Of a stretch of 48,076 nucleotides of DNA, positions 27,375 through 36,382 are shown piece by piece. The DNA is taken from contig SVER01000027.1 of NCBI GenBank assembly GCA_015057315.1, positions 1-48,076 on the forward strand, given 5' to 3'. Every line of letters starts with the position of its first letter. Positions within the stretch are counted from its first letter, which is position 1. The notes beneath the pieces are model-generated. The model ran no database searches, was not told the origin of the DNA, and saw only the letters and a program-made list of their open reading frames with translations. A program made the position numbers and the translations under genes. This DNA is from Pseudobutyrivibrio ruminis. Its GTDB lineage: Bacteria > Bacillota > Clostridia > Lachnospirales > Lachnospiraceae.

Positions 27375-30300
27375 TTAATGTTTTGCTCTATAGATTAGTG
27401 TGCCTGCGGTCGCTGCAGCAAAAACAGCTATGATTCCAATAATAGCTATAGGATTAAAGCCTCTCTCTTCTACAGCTGATTCATCTGCTGCCTCTGGAGT
27501 GGCCTCATCAGCGATTGTTGTCTCATCATTGCTTTGGATTGTTACAGTGTCATCCTCTTCTACTGAAGCCATTTCGCTTTCATCATCTGCAGGTGTTTCT
27601 TCTACATCAGCATCTTCCTCTGATACAGATTGAGCTTTGTTCACTTTTGTAGATGCACTCTTTGTTGACTTTTTTACATCTGCTAATGAAGATGTATTTC
27701 CTGCTGCTGGTACCACTGGCTCTGCAATAATCTCAGTTTTGCTATTGTTTGCTACTGTATTAGAGCTATTTGAAGAACCTGAGCTTGAAGGTGAATTTGC
27801 ACTTCCAGAATTGCCAGGATTACTTGGCTTAGCTGGCGCAGTGCTTTCCTTGTCATAGAACACACTATCTGCAACATTCTCATTATCAGCTTCACCTACA
27901 ACAGCGGTCTGCTTTACTAAATCAATCTTTGCATTCTTGAATGTAAAGGCTGCATCACCATTTGCTCCACTGTTACCGAATCCGAAGTTAAGATGCACTG
28001 ATGATATGCTGGCATCAGCTACAAATTTCTTCTCATAGTGATCAAATCCATCATCAGTTTTTGTACTATCAAAGCTTACAGTTTCAGGGCCATCTGCATA
28101 TACATGCCAGCTTCCGCCATTTTCCTGGATGATGTACTGGAATGTGTTGTTTTGATTGCCAGAAAGCTTGTAGTCAAATGAAAGCACATACTTCTGACCT
28201 GCTACTAATTCAAAATCCTCAGATGCAAGCTGTGGTGAATACCAGTTGCCACCGCTTGTAATACCTGACATTGTTACGGCTCCATCATTATTAACAAGCG
28301 GAAGCTCTACGCCGCCACCATTGTCACCCCTGTAGCTGCTATCAGTCTTAAGTGGATGCTCATCAGCATTTGATTTTTGATTAGCACCATTCATGTATAC
28401 ATTATCAAGCTGTACCTTGGTACCCTTGGCAAAGGTAAATGCAACTGCTGCATCTTCCATATCTTCCTTTGTCTCAAAGGTTAGCGTATAGTGTCTCACA
28501 CCATCAGACTTTTTGTAGTAAGCTGCTGCAGATCCTAGCTCTTTTCCAAGCTTCACTACATTACCTGTACCTGTAAGGGTATATGCACCTGCCTTCACTG
28601 CACTGTCACTGTCGCTATACATATCAAATTCAACAGTGTATTTATCAGCAGAAAGCTTCATATCTGGCTGGTAGATGGTAGCTCCATCCTTTCCAGTTGT
28701 AGAAATCTCAGCTCTTCTTTCAAAATATTTCTTACCATCTGATATTGCTTCATAGTTAGATTTTGATGCAACATCAATTACCATCATATCATCTGATTTA
28801 AGAGCCTCAGTTGTATAACGTGGTACAGTTAAGCTTGTGCCATCAACCACATTCCAATAGCCTGTGCGATTGTCCCCCTGGTCAAATGAACCATTGTAAA
28901 TCATGTTACCATCAGAAAGAGGTGTTCTTGCCTTTTCGCTGCTACCAAGGGCTGCAGGGTCCACTATCTCCACCTTAGGATTTGCAATATAGACATTTCC
29001 AGAAGCCTGAGCGCCCAAGTTAAATTCGATTCTACAGTTATCAAAATCCTCAGTCTGAGCGAATGTGTATGAGTAGTGAGTCTTTTCCTTTGTTAGCTTG
29101 GCCTGGGTAACACCGTAGGTGCTCCAGCCCTTCCACTCCTTGGAATCGCAATTTACAGACTTGCCTACCATGCCACCATCTGCATAGGCATCAAAGGAAA
29201 CCTTGTACACATAACCTGCCTTAGCATCATAATGTCCAATAAGCTGTACTGAATAATCCTGTGAACCTGGGGATGTAATCTCCACCTTTGCCCAGTCAGT
29301 GCCATCCTGTGTCACCTTGCTAAGCTTGGCATCAATTGCATCCTGCTGATACGATAAATACCATTTACCCTTATCTGCAGATGAATCGCTCATGCCACCG
29401 CCTTCGCAGGTCTCAAGATTATCTGCTGTAAGCTCTGCTATCTGGTTAATTCCAGCGTAATCCTTCCAATTATCTGCTGCATTATCAGATGCTTTTCTTG
29501 TAACAGAGTCAGGATATCCATCCTCCTTTTGGAAGACTCTTACATAATCAACATACATATTGATGTCATCTTCAAATCTTGCCTTATTAACGCTTCCTCC
29601 AAACTGACCACTATCTACTGCCAAGTTAAGTAACATGTAAAATGGCATATCAAATGGTGCATCAAATGCCAAGCTATCAGATGCTCCTGGGATTGCACTC
29701 TCCCAGTTTGATAAAGTGTTGATTGCCTTGCCATCGTAGTACCAGGTAATCTCACCAGGCTGCCAGTCGATTGCGTATGTGTGGAAATATGTATAGTCAC
29801 TATCCAGATTCACATATCCACTGCCCTTATACACATGGGTAGGAGTGCCCCAGTGAAGTGTTCCACAGGCCACATCATTACCCTTATCTGTAAATGCACC
29901 GCAGGTTTCCATAATATCTATCTCACCTGATACAGGCCAGTTGCCGTATACAGTGGTGCTCTGTGGCAGCATCCAAAATGCTGGCCAGGCACCTGCTGTA
30001 GCTGGAAGTGCGATTCTAGCTTCTACATATCCATAGGTTGTATCAAAAAGTGCCTCTGTAGGCCTTGTAGTGCGAAGTCTTGCTGATGTGTAGTTCTTAG
30101 CACTTTCAGACTTGTAGGTATATCCATCCTCACGCTTTGCTGTGATTCTAAGGACTCCTTCACCTTTGCCATCATCATTTAAATCTTCGTTAACACCCAC
30201 ATTCTCAGGTCTGTCGGTATAGCACTGAAGTTCATTATTACCCCAGCCATAGTTACCACAATCTGTGGAACCATCACCTAGCTGATATGCCCAGTTATCC

Positions 30301-31196
30301 AGGTTAAGACCTGTATTCTTATCAACACTAGCGTCGCCATAATTTCCATCAAACTCATCTGACCAAATTAATTCATACCCAGCTTTTAATTTACCAGGAT
30401 CTGCTGCATCATACTGAGAGTTATCCTTTTTAAAATCGTACTCTTTCCCCTTTTTCTTATCATCATCATTGATATCCTCTGGCTCCTTTTCACCTTCAGT
30501 GATTACCAGATTTTCTAGTATTACTTCTCCGCTTCTGCTTACCTCTTCACCAGACATTTGTCCCAATGCAAAGAAAAGATATGGCTTTGCACTAAACTCG
30601 CCACAGCTTACAGTTTTCATGTAATGCTTAGTCTTTCCTGCATCAAGCGCTACCTTTTCAGCTATAAAGCCACCTGCATCATCAAGCTTAAGGAAGATAT
30701 CCTTGTCTACAGATGATGTAATATCAAACTCAACAGTGTAGGTAGTATTGTTATTTAGTCCCAAGTCCTTAATAATATACTGGATTCCCCATTCACTGTT
30801 GGCCCAACCAAAGTTTTTCACATCAAATGTGACCTTTGTTTTTTCTGTCTTAGCAGATACATTTGCTCCTGCCCAGTCACTTCCAACATAAAGCTCTGTA
30901 TCCTTTTCCTCAAGATTTACAGCTTCAATAGATTCTTCTTCTTTCTCCTCTTGTACCTCTTCTTTGGTATCTTTTTCTACTACCTCTTCCTTTTCTTCTT
31001 TGACTTCCTGTAAAGTCTCCTCTTGTTCTTCCTCTTCTTCACTTCCCCCTTCTTCTAATTCAATCTCATCCTCAAGCTCTACCATCTGCTCTTCTTCCTT
31101 TTCGTCAGCAAGAGCCATTAATCCTGTGCTTGAAAACGCTAATGCCGCAGCCAAACCTGTAGCACAGAGCCTTCTTGTTAGCTCCCTTTTTTTCAT
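27375..31196 (-). CDS. Giant cell-surface GH16 beta-glucanase (laminarinase type)
   Basis: A 1273-aa protein from the ATG at 31196, which has GGGAGGTG upstream; the longer in-frame start adds 9 residues and breaks the signal peptide. Order: signal peptide (about 1-32), an extremely Glu-rich stretch (about 33-100), a CBM-like beta-sandwich, then the GH16 domain with the catalytic motif GEIDIMET (E425, D427, E430). At least three further CBM4/9-like modules follow (for example MIYNGSFDQGDNR). A Ser/Asn linker, an acidic tail, a membrane segment and a short RAKH end complete it. It should cut beta-1,3- or mixed-linked beta-glucans at the cell surface. No LPxTG is present, but VPAAG occurs about 80 residues before the membrane segment. 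Confidence 0.9.
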   Translation of the reverse strand: MKKRELTRRLCATGLAAALAFSSTGLMALADEKEEEQMVELEDEIELEEGGSEEEEEQEETLQEVKEEKEEVVEKDTKEEVQEEKEEESIEAVNLEEKDTELYVGSDWAGANVSAKTEKTKVTFDVKNFGWANSEWGIQYIIKDLGLNNNTTYTVEFDITSSVDKDIFLKLDDAGGFIAEKVALDAGKTKHYMKTVSCGEFSAKPYLFFALGQMSGEEVSRSGEVILENLVITEGEKEPEDINDDDKKKGKEYDFKKDNSQYDAADPGKLKAGYELIWSDEFDGNYGDASVDKNTGLNLDNWAYQLGDGSTDCGNYGWGNNELQCYTDRPENVGVNEDLNDDGKGEGVLRITAKREDGYTYKSESAKNYTSARLRTTRPTEALFDTTYGYVEARIALPATAGAWPAFWMLPQSTTVYGNWPVSGEIDIMETCGAFTDKGNDVACGTLHWGTPTHVYKGSGYVNLDSDYTYFHTYAIDWQPGEITWYYDGKAINTLSNWESAIPGASDSLAFDAPFDMPFYMLLNLAVDSGQFGGSVNKARFEDDINMYVDYVRVFQKEDGYPDSVTRKASDNAADNWKDYAGINQIAELTADNLETCEGGGMSDSSADKGKWYLSYQQDAIDAKLSKVTQDGTDWAKVEITSPGSQDYSVQLIGHYDAKAGYVYKVSFDAYADGGMVGKSVNCDSKEWKGWSTYGVTQAKLTKEKTHYSYTFAQTEDFDNCRIEFNLGAQASGNVYIANPKVEIVDPAALGSSEKARTPLSDGNMIYNGSFDQGDNRTGYWNVVDGTSLTVPRYTTEALKSDDMMVIDVASKSNYEAISDGKKYFERRAEISTTGKDGATIYQPDMKLSADKYTVEFDMYSDSDSAVKAGAYTLTGTGNVVKLGKELGSAAAYYKKSDGVRHYTLTFETKEDMEDAAVAFTFAKGTKVQLDNVYMNGANQKSNADEHPLKTDSSYRGDNGGGVELPLVNNDGAVTMSGITSGGNWYSPQLASEDFELVAGQKYVLSFDYKLSGNQNNTFQYIIQENGGSWHVYADGPETVSFDSTKTDDGFDHYEKKFVADASISSVHLNFGFGNSGANGDAAFTFKNAKIDLVKQTAVVGEADNENVADSVFYDKESTAPAKPSNPGNSGSANSPSSSGSSNSSNTVANNSKTEIIAEPVVPAAGNTSSLADVKKSTKSASTKVNKAQSVSEEDADVEETPADDESEMASVEEDDTVTIQSNDETTIADEATPEAADESAVEERGFNPIAIIGIIAVFAAATAGTLIYRAKH

Positions 31197-31329
31197 GTAA
31201 TTACACCTCCCAATTTTTGACATGAACTGTCGACTTTAATTTGATTATGGGATTTTACATGCTAATTAATAAGGCATTGTTTTTTATTATAGTGTCATTT
31301 TTTATCTCCTATAAATGCACAAAAAAAGA

Positions 31330-31351
31330 CGCTTTGGAATATTCCAAAGCG
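31330..31351 (-). terminator. Terminator of nrdD
   Basis: CGCTTTGGAAT and ATTCCAAAGCG form a perfect 11-bp palindromic stem 19 bp after the nrdD stop. On the minus strand it is followed by a T-rich run. Confidence 0.88.
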
Positions 31352-31369
31352 CCCTTCTTAAAATTTAAA

Positions 31370-33751
31370 TTAATTCTCATCAACATATTTCTGAATGTTG
31401 CTAGCATTAGCATAACGCTTAACATCATCACCGTTTACTACAACAAGTGTAGGGGCCTGCATGACACCGTACTTCTTTGTCATATCTACCTGCTCTTCAG
31501 CATCAATAAGGATGTAATCCTCATCCTCTAATATTTCCTTAGCTCTAGCGCAGTTAGGACATGTCTTTGTTGTGAAGAGGTACTTAACGCCTGTAGTAGG
31601 CTCCTCTGAAACTACCTGAAGATTGATTTCTGGCTGAGCAGTCTTAGCGGCCTGCTTTTCTCCTGCACGACGACATACGCTACCAGCGATATCATAAAGT
31701 TTACGGTTCTTGAACTCCTGAGTCTTACCTTCGTTCCAGTTCTGTACAGGACGATAGTAGCCTGTGATTCGGCTGTATACCTCTGCTGGCTTGCCGCAGT
31801 GAGGACATGTGAAATGCTCACCTGCAATATAGCCATGTTCCTTACATACTGAGTATGTAGGTGACAATGTATAGTAAGGTAATCTGTAATTCTCAGCAAT
31901 CTTGCGAACAAGATTTGCAGCTGACTCCCAGGTAGGAAGCTTCTCACCAATGAATGCGTGGAATACAGTACCTGATGTGTAAAGTGTCTGAAGCTCATCC
32001 TGAACCTCAAGAGCATCAAAGATATCAGATGTGTATTCTACTGGCATGTGTGAGCTGTTTGTATAGAATGGTGTATCACCTTCCTTACCAGCTGTAATAA
32101 TATCTGGGAACTGCTCTCTATCATGCTTTGCAAAACGATAAGTAGTAGATTCTGCTGGTGTAGCCTCAAGGTTGTAGAGGTCACCGTACATCTCCTGATA
32201 ATCAGAAAGACGCTCACGCATGTGGTTAAGAACATCCTTTGCAAACTGCTGAACCCTCTTATCTGTCATATCTGCACGAAGCCAGTTAGCGTTAAGGCCT
32301 ACTTCGTTCATACCGATAAGACCGATTGTAGAGAAGTGGTTGTCAAATGTACCTAAATATCTCTTAGTGTATGGGTATAATCCCTCATTTAAAAGCTTTG
32401 TGATAACCCCACGCTTAATCTTAAGTGAGCGTGCGCTGATATCCATAAGCTTATCAAGTCTTGCATAGAAATCTGCCTCATCTTTAGCCTGGTATGCAAT
32501 ACGAGGAAGATTGATTGTTACCACACCTACTGAACCGGTGCTCTCGCCTGAGCCAAAGAAACCACCTGACTTCTTGCGAAGCTCTCTAAGGTCAAGACGA
32601 AGACGACAGCACATAGAACGAACATCACTTGGCTCCATATCAGAATTGATATAGTTGCTGAAATATGGTGTTCCGTATTTAGCTGTCATTTCGAATAACA
32701 GTCTGTTGTTTTCTGTGTCAGACCAATCAAAATCACGTGTGATTGAATATGTAGGAATTGGATACTGGAATCCACGTCCATTAGCATCACCCTCAATCAT
32801 AATCTCAAGGAATGCCTTGTTAACCATATCCATTTCCTTCTTGCAGTCCTTGTACTTAAAGTCCATTTCCTTGCCACCAACGATAGCAGGAAGCTCTGCA
32901 AGGTCGTTTGGTACTGTCCAATCTAATGTGATATTAGAAAATGGAGCCTGTGTACCCCAACGTGAAGGTGTATTAACACCATATATAAATGCCTCAAGGC
33001 ACTTTTTAACTTCTTGATATGAAAGATTATCAGTCTTAACAAATGGTGCAAGATAAGTATCAAATGATGAGAATGCCTGAGCTCCAGCCCATTCGTTCTG
33101 CATGATACCAAGGAAATTAACCATCTGATTACATAGTACTGATAAATGCTTTGCAGGAGCTGATGTAATCTTACCTGTGATACCACCTAAGCCCTCCTGG
33201 ATAAGTTGCTTAAGTGACCAACCTGCGCAGTATCCTGTAAGCATTGAAAGATCATGAATGTGGATATCAGCATTGCGGTGTGCCTGTGCTATCTCCTCAT
33301 CATAAATCTCTGAAAGCCAATAATTAGCTGTGATTGCACCAGAGTTAGAAAGAATAAGACCACCTACTGAATATGTAACTGTGGAATTCTCCTTAACTCT
33401 CCAATCCTCAACCTTAACATAGCTGTCTACAACATTCTTGTAATCAAGAACTGTAGACTTCATGTTGCGCATCTTTTCGCGCTGTTTTCTATATAATATG
33501 TAAGCCTTTGCCACATCTGTATAGCCAGTTTGCTCTAAGACGTTCTCAACTGAATCCTGGATATCCTCAACTGAGATTTTTCCTTCTTTAATTTTAGACT
33601 GAAAGTCTGCTGAGACTCTAAGTGATAATAAGCCGATAATATCATCATTGTAAGCCTTGCCAGTAGCTTCAAAAGCCTTTGCGATTGCATCGTTAATTTT
33701 TCCTAAATTAAACTCTGCGATTTCTCCATCTCTTTTTACAACATCAAACAA
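31370..33751 (-). CDS. nrdD: Anaerobic class III ribonucleoside-triphosphate reductase with a C-terminal glutaredoxin-like domain
   Basis: A 793-aa enzyme that makes deoxyribonucleotides without oxygen through a glycyl radical. An ATP-cone occupies about 1-95 (VVKRDGEIAEFNLGKI). The catalytic barrel follows. The zinc Cys4 site is seen in SVCKEHG and FTCPHCG, and the glycyl-radical loop in RITGYYRP (G664). Residues about 715-793 form a separate thioredoxin-fold domain with C731-P-N-C734, probably an internal electron donor. The start codon is TTG with GGTGAG upstream; no ATG is suitable. NrdR-box-like sites lie upstream. The activase gene nrdG is not beside it. Confidence 0.96.
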   Translation of the reverse strand: MFDVVKRDGEIAEFNLGKINDAIAKAFEATGKAYNDDIIGLLSLRVSADFQSKIKEGKISVEDIQDSVENVLEQTGYTDVAKAYILYRKQREKMRNMKSTVLDYKNVVDSYVKVEDWRVKENSTVTYSVGGLILSNSGAITANYWLSEIYDEEIAQAHRNADIHIHDLSMLTGYCAGWSLKQLIQEGLGGITGKITSAPAKHLSVLCNQMVNFLGIMQNEWAGAQAFSSFDTYLAPFVKTDNLSYQEVKKCLEAFIYGVNTPSRWGTQAPFSNITLDWTVPNDLAELPAIVGGKEMDFKYKDCKKEMDMVNKAFLEIMIEGDANGRGFQYPIPTYSITRDFDWSDTENNRLLFEMTAKYGTPYFSNYINSDMEPSDVRSMCCRLRLDLRELRKKSGGFFGSGESTGSVGVVTINLPRIAYQAKDEADFYARLDKLMDISARSLKIKRGVITKLLNEGLYPYTKRYLGTFDNHFSTIGLIGMNEVGLNANWLRADMTDKRVQQFAKDVLNHMRERLSDYQEMYGDLYNLEATPAESTTYRFAKHDREQFPDIITAGKEGDTPFYTNSSHMPVEYTSDIFDALEVQDELQTLYTSGTVFHAFIGEKLPTWESAANLVRKIAENYRLPYYTLSPTYSVCKEHGYIAGEHFTCPHCGKPAEVYSRITGYYRPVQNWNEGKTQEFKNRKLYDIAGSVCRRAGEKQAAKTAQPEINLQVVSEEPTTGVKYLFTTKTCPNCARAKEILEDEDYILIDAEEQVDMTKKYGVMQAPTLVVVNGDDVKRYANASNIQKYVDEN

Positions 33752-33901
33752 TTCTACTCACCAATTTCCTTTCTCTAGTATCCTTAAGTGTGTCAAAAAA
33801 GGACTCCCCTTCACCTTTTGGCTGTCGCGACATTTGGTTCATCTAAGGTACTTTCGACTCACCTATATGTTATCAAAATATAGTGAGGCGTTCAATGGTA
33901 A

Positions 33902-33917
33902 AAACTAGATATTGTGT
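33902..33917. promoter_or_regulatory. NrdR-box-like site 1
   Basis: The minus-strand reading ACACAATATCTAGTTT matches 15 of 16 positions of the NrdR consensus ACACWATATMTWGTGT. It sits upstream of nrdD. Confidence 0.65.
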
Positions 33918-33987
33918 TTTTCGTCATAATTACCTAAAATAACGTTTTTAATTTGATAATTTTCTAGGTGGATTTATGTTTCAACAC

Positions 33988-34003
33988 ACACAATATTTGG
34001 TAT
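33988..34003. promoter_or_regulatory. NrdR-box-like site 2 (degenerate)
   Basis: ACACAATATTTGGTAT matches 13 of 16 consensus positions. Its centre lies 33 bp from that of site 3, close to the three-turn spacing typical of paired NrdR boxes. Confidence 0.5.
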
Positions 34004-34016
34004 TTAAGCACAAAAT

Positions 34017-34040
34017 AGACACACTATATATAGTGTGTCT
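34017..34040. promoter_or_regulatory. NrdR-box-like site 3, perfect palindrome
   Basis: ACACTATATATAGTGT at 34021-34036 fits the NrdR consensus at all 16 positions and lies in a perfect 24-bp palindrome. It sits 13 bp after the TPR gene stop, so it may also act as a transcript-end hairpin. Confidence 0.7.
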
Positions 34041-34052
34041 AAATTTAGATAA

Positions 34053-35006
34053 TTATCGTGTTTGTAAGAAAATTAACTCCTTAGCCGCTGCTTCGTCATC
34101 TGGATAATTCTCAACATATTGTGTCAAGATGTCTTTGGCTTCAGCGTATCTATCCAGCTTTTCCAAAGCTGCTACCTGCCCCTTCATAAGGGATGGCATA
34201 TTGTCTATTGAATCTAGAGTCAACCCGGCCTGATAGTAGCCTAATGCGCTCTCGTAATTGCCACTGGCCATTTCTATATCACCAAGTGTAGCAAGTGCAT
34301 CACTAGTCACCTCATCACTTTCGGCGTATTCCTCTAAAAGAGCCTGAGCCTTTTCAAAATCCCCTGCATCCTGATAAATCTTAGCAAGATAAAGCTTTGC
34401 TTCTATTATATCCTTGTCCACTGCTGCTTGAAGATTGGAGGTTGCCTCATCTGTCTGTCCAAGCAGGTAATAAATTCTGCCTTTGTAATACTTGCCATTA
34501 GCAGACTTATCAGATACCTTAAGTGCATCATTAAGATAAACCAGACCCTGGTCTGTATAGCCTAGGGCGTTAAGATTATCATAAATCTGTATATATAATA
34601 GGTAGTTCTTTTCATCTATAGCTACCGCAGCATCATAATCCGATATGGCCTCGCCGATTTCTCCCTCATCGGCATAAATGCTGCCCCTTAGGAAATATGC
34701 CTCGTAATTATCTTTATCATATCTAATAAGATAGGAATAAGTCTTAGCAGCCTCTTTGAAATAGCCTGCCTTAAATTGAGCTGCCGCCTTGTAATAGTTA
34801 ATATCAATCTCCAGGTCAGTTACCTTACCTATGGACTTGCCAAGAGCCTGATTAAATAAATCTATTGCATTGTCATAATCACCCGAATCAAGTGCAGCAA
34901 CACCCTTATCCCTAAGCTCTATTTCTGATTGATTATATTTACCGCAGCCCACTGCGCTAACGGACAAAGTTAATGTTAATAAAAATAAAATAATTCTTTT
35001 CCTCAT
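34053..35006 (-). CDS. TPR-repeat lipoprotein
   Basis: A 317-aa protein from the ATG at 35006, chosen because it gives a clean lipoprotein signal peptide (MRKRIILF..., lipobox VSAVGC); a longer in-frame start adds 26 residues. No strong RBS is seen. From about residue 30 it is a string of about eight tetratricopeptide repeats (for example ALDSGDYDNAIDLFNQAL, YFLRGSIYADEGEIGEAISD), which form a helical protein-binding scaffold. It should be held on the outer face of the membrane. Partners are unknown. Confidence 0.87.
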   Translation of the reverse strand: MRKRIILFLLTLTLSVSAVGCGKYNQSEIELRDKGVAALDSGDYDNAIDLFNQALGKSIGKVTDLEIDINYYKAAAQFKAGYFKEAAKTYSYLIRYDKDNYEAYFLRGSIYADEGEIGEAISDYDAAVAIDEKNYLLYIQIYDNLNALGYTDQGLVYLNDALKVSDKSANGKYYKGRIYYLLGQTDEATSNLQAAVDKDIIEAKLYLAKIYQDAGDFEKAQALLEEYAESDEVTSDALATLGDIEMASGNYESALGYYQAGLTLDSIDNMPSLMKGQVAALEKLDRYAEAKDILTQYVENYPDDEAAAKELIFLQTR

Positions 35007-35051
35007 AGGAACTATTTTAACAAAGATAGAGTTCTTTGTGTAGAGATAATG

Positions 35052-35080
35052 TTGTGTTATTATAAAGTAGATACTATAAA
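35052..35080 (+). promoter_or_regulatory. Predicted sigma-A promoter of the CNNM/CorC gene
   Basis: TTGTGT, 17 nt, TATAAA lies about 28 bp upstream of the start codon, in the short divergent gap with the TPR gene. Confidence 0.5.
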
Positions 35081-35107
35081 ACACTTACTAAAAAGGAGAA
35101 GCATTAA

Positions 35108-36382
35108 TTGGACACACACCTGTTAGTTAGATTTATTATTCTTGTTATACTATTAGCGTTATCTGCATTCTTTTCTTCTGCAGAAACAGCACTTACTACT
35201 GTTAACAAAATCAAGCTTAAGACTATGGCGGACGATGGTAACAAAAAAGCACTTAGAGTTCTCAGTGTTATTGAACGACCTAAGAAAATGCTTTCTGCAA
35301 TCTTGATTGGAAACAACATTGTTAACCTTTCTGCTTCATCTCTTGCCACCACTCTTGCAATTGATATATTCGGCAGCGTTGGTGCTGGTATTGCCACGGG
35401 TATTCTTACATTGTTAATCCTTATTTTCGGTGAGATTACGCCAAAGTCACTGGCAACTCTTAATTCCACCAACCTAAGCCTTTTGTTTGCGCCATTTATC
35501 GGTTCACTTATGTGGCTGCTTACACCTGTTATAGCTATAATAAATTTCTTGTCTGGACTAATAATCAAGCTTTTTGGTATAGACCCAGATTTCAAGGACG
35601 AGACTATTACAGAAGAGGAAATCCGCACCATGGTGGATGTAAGCCATGAGAATGGTGCCATTGAAGGTGACGAGCGAACCATGATTCACAAGGTGTTTGA
35701 TTTTTCAGATGCCTGTGCAAAGGAAGTTATGATTCCAAGAATCGATATGACAATGGTAGAATCTGACATAAGCTATCAGGATTTAATCAATGTATTTAAA
35801 GAAGATATGTACACCAGAATCCCTGTGTGCGAACCTGACTCGGAAAATATCATAGGTATTGTTAATATGAAGGATTTTCTTGGGGTTTCGCCATCGGAGA
35901 ATTTTAACATTCATGATTATATAAGGGATGTATATTTTACCTTTGAAATGAAAAACGTATCGGACCTTTTTGATGAAATGCGTGAGGAGGCCGCTACTGT
36001 TTCCATTGTTTTAGATGAATACGGCGACTTATCTGGAATGATTACCATGGAAGATTTGTTAGAGGAAATCGTTGGTGAAATTCGTGATGAATATGATGAG
36101 GATGAAGAAGATCCAATTATAAAGCTTAGTGAGCGAGAATATCAGGTTCTAGGCTCTATGAACTTAGAAGACCTGTGCGATATCATCCCTCTTGGCTTTA
36201 CCAGTGAGGATTATGACACCATTGGGGGATATATAGTAGGCGCATTTGACCATTTCCCAAATGCCGGTGAAACCTACGTATCCGAAAACGGTGCCATCAT
36301 CAGAGTACTGGCAGTAGAAAAGAAACGTATAACAAAGCTTCGCATTAAATTACCAGCCCAAGATAACCAACAGCAATCATAG
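35108..36382 (+). CDS. CNNM/CorC-HlyC family membrane protein with CBS domains
   Basis: A 424-aa protein starting at TTG with AAAGGAGAAG upstream. Residues about 1-190 are the CNNM (DUF21) membrane domain with its characteristic glycine-rich helices (LIGNNIVNLSASSLATTLAI, FGEITPKSLAT). Two CBS domains follow (about 200-330; MIPRIDM, LDEYGDLSGMITMEDLLEEI) and a C-terminal CorC/HlyC transporter-associated domain (about 345-420). The family is linked to magnesium or cobalt export and homeostasis. Its 3' end overlaps the converging 36345 gene by 38 bp. Confidence 0.92.
   Translation: MDTHLLVRFIILVILLALSAFFSSAETALTTVNKIKLKTMADDGNKKALRVLSVIERPKKMLSAILIGNNIVNLSASSLATTLAIDIFGSVGAGIATGILTLLILIFGEITPKSLATLNSTNLSLLFAPFIGSLMWLLTPVIAIINFLSGLIIKLFGIDPDFKDETITEEEIRTMVDVSHENGAIEGDERTMIHKVFDFSDACAKEVMIPRIDMTMVESDISYQDLINVFKEDMYTRIPVCEPDSENIIGIVNMKDFLGVSPSENFNIHDYIRDVYFTFEMKNVSDLFDEMREEAATVSIVLDEYGDLSGMITMEDLLEEIVGEIRDEYDEDEEDPIIKLSEREYQVLGSMNLEDLCDIIPLGFTSEDYDTIGGYIVGAFDHFPNAGETYVSENGAIIRVLAVEKKRITKLRIKLPAQDNQQQS

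Larger units (their letters stand above)
33752..34052. promoter_or_regulatory. nrdD promoter and leader region
   Basis: This gap holds NrdR-like boxes, a hairpin of CTCACCTATAT with ATATAGTGAG (33858-33887) and a long leader to the nrdD TTG start. A possible promoter on the minus strand is TTGAAC, 17 nt, TAACAT within about 33860-33900. A weak AAAAGG/CCTTTT hairpin with a T run is also present near 33795-33825 and might attenuate. Confidence 0.5.

Noticed and set aside
35104..35682. 192-codon frame antisense to the CNNM/CorC gene
   Set aside because: It covers the membrane domain of a clear family member and has no RBS or start context.
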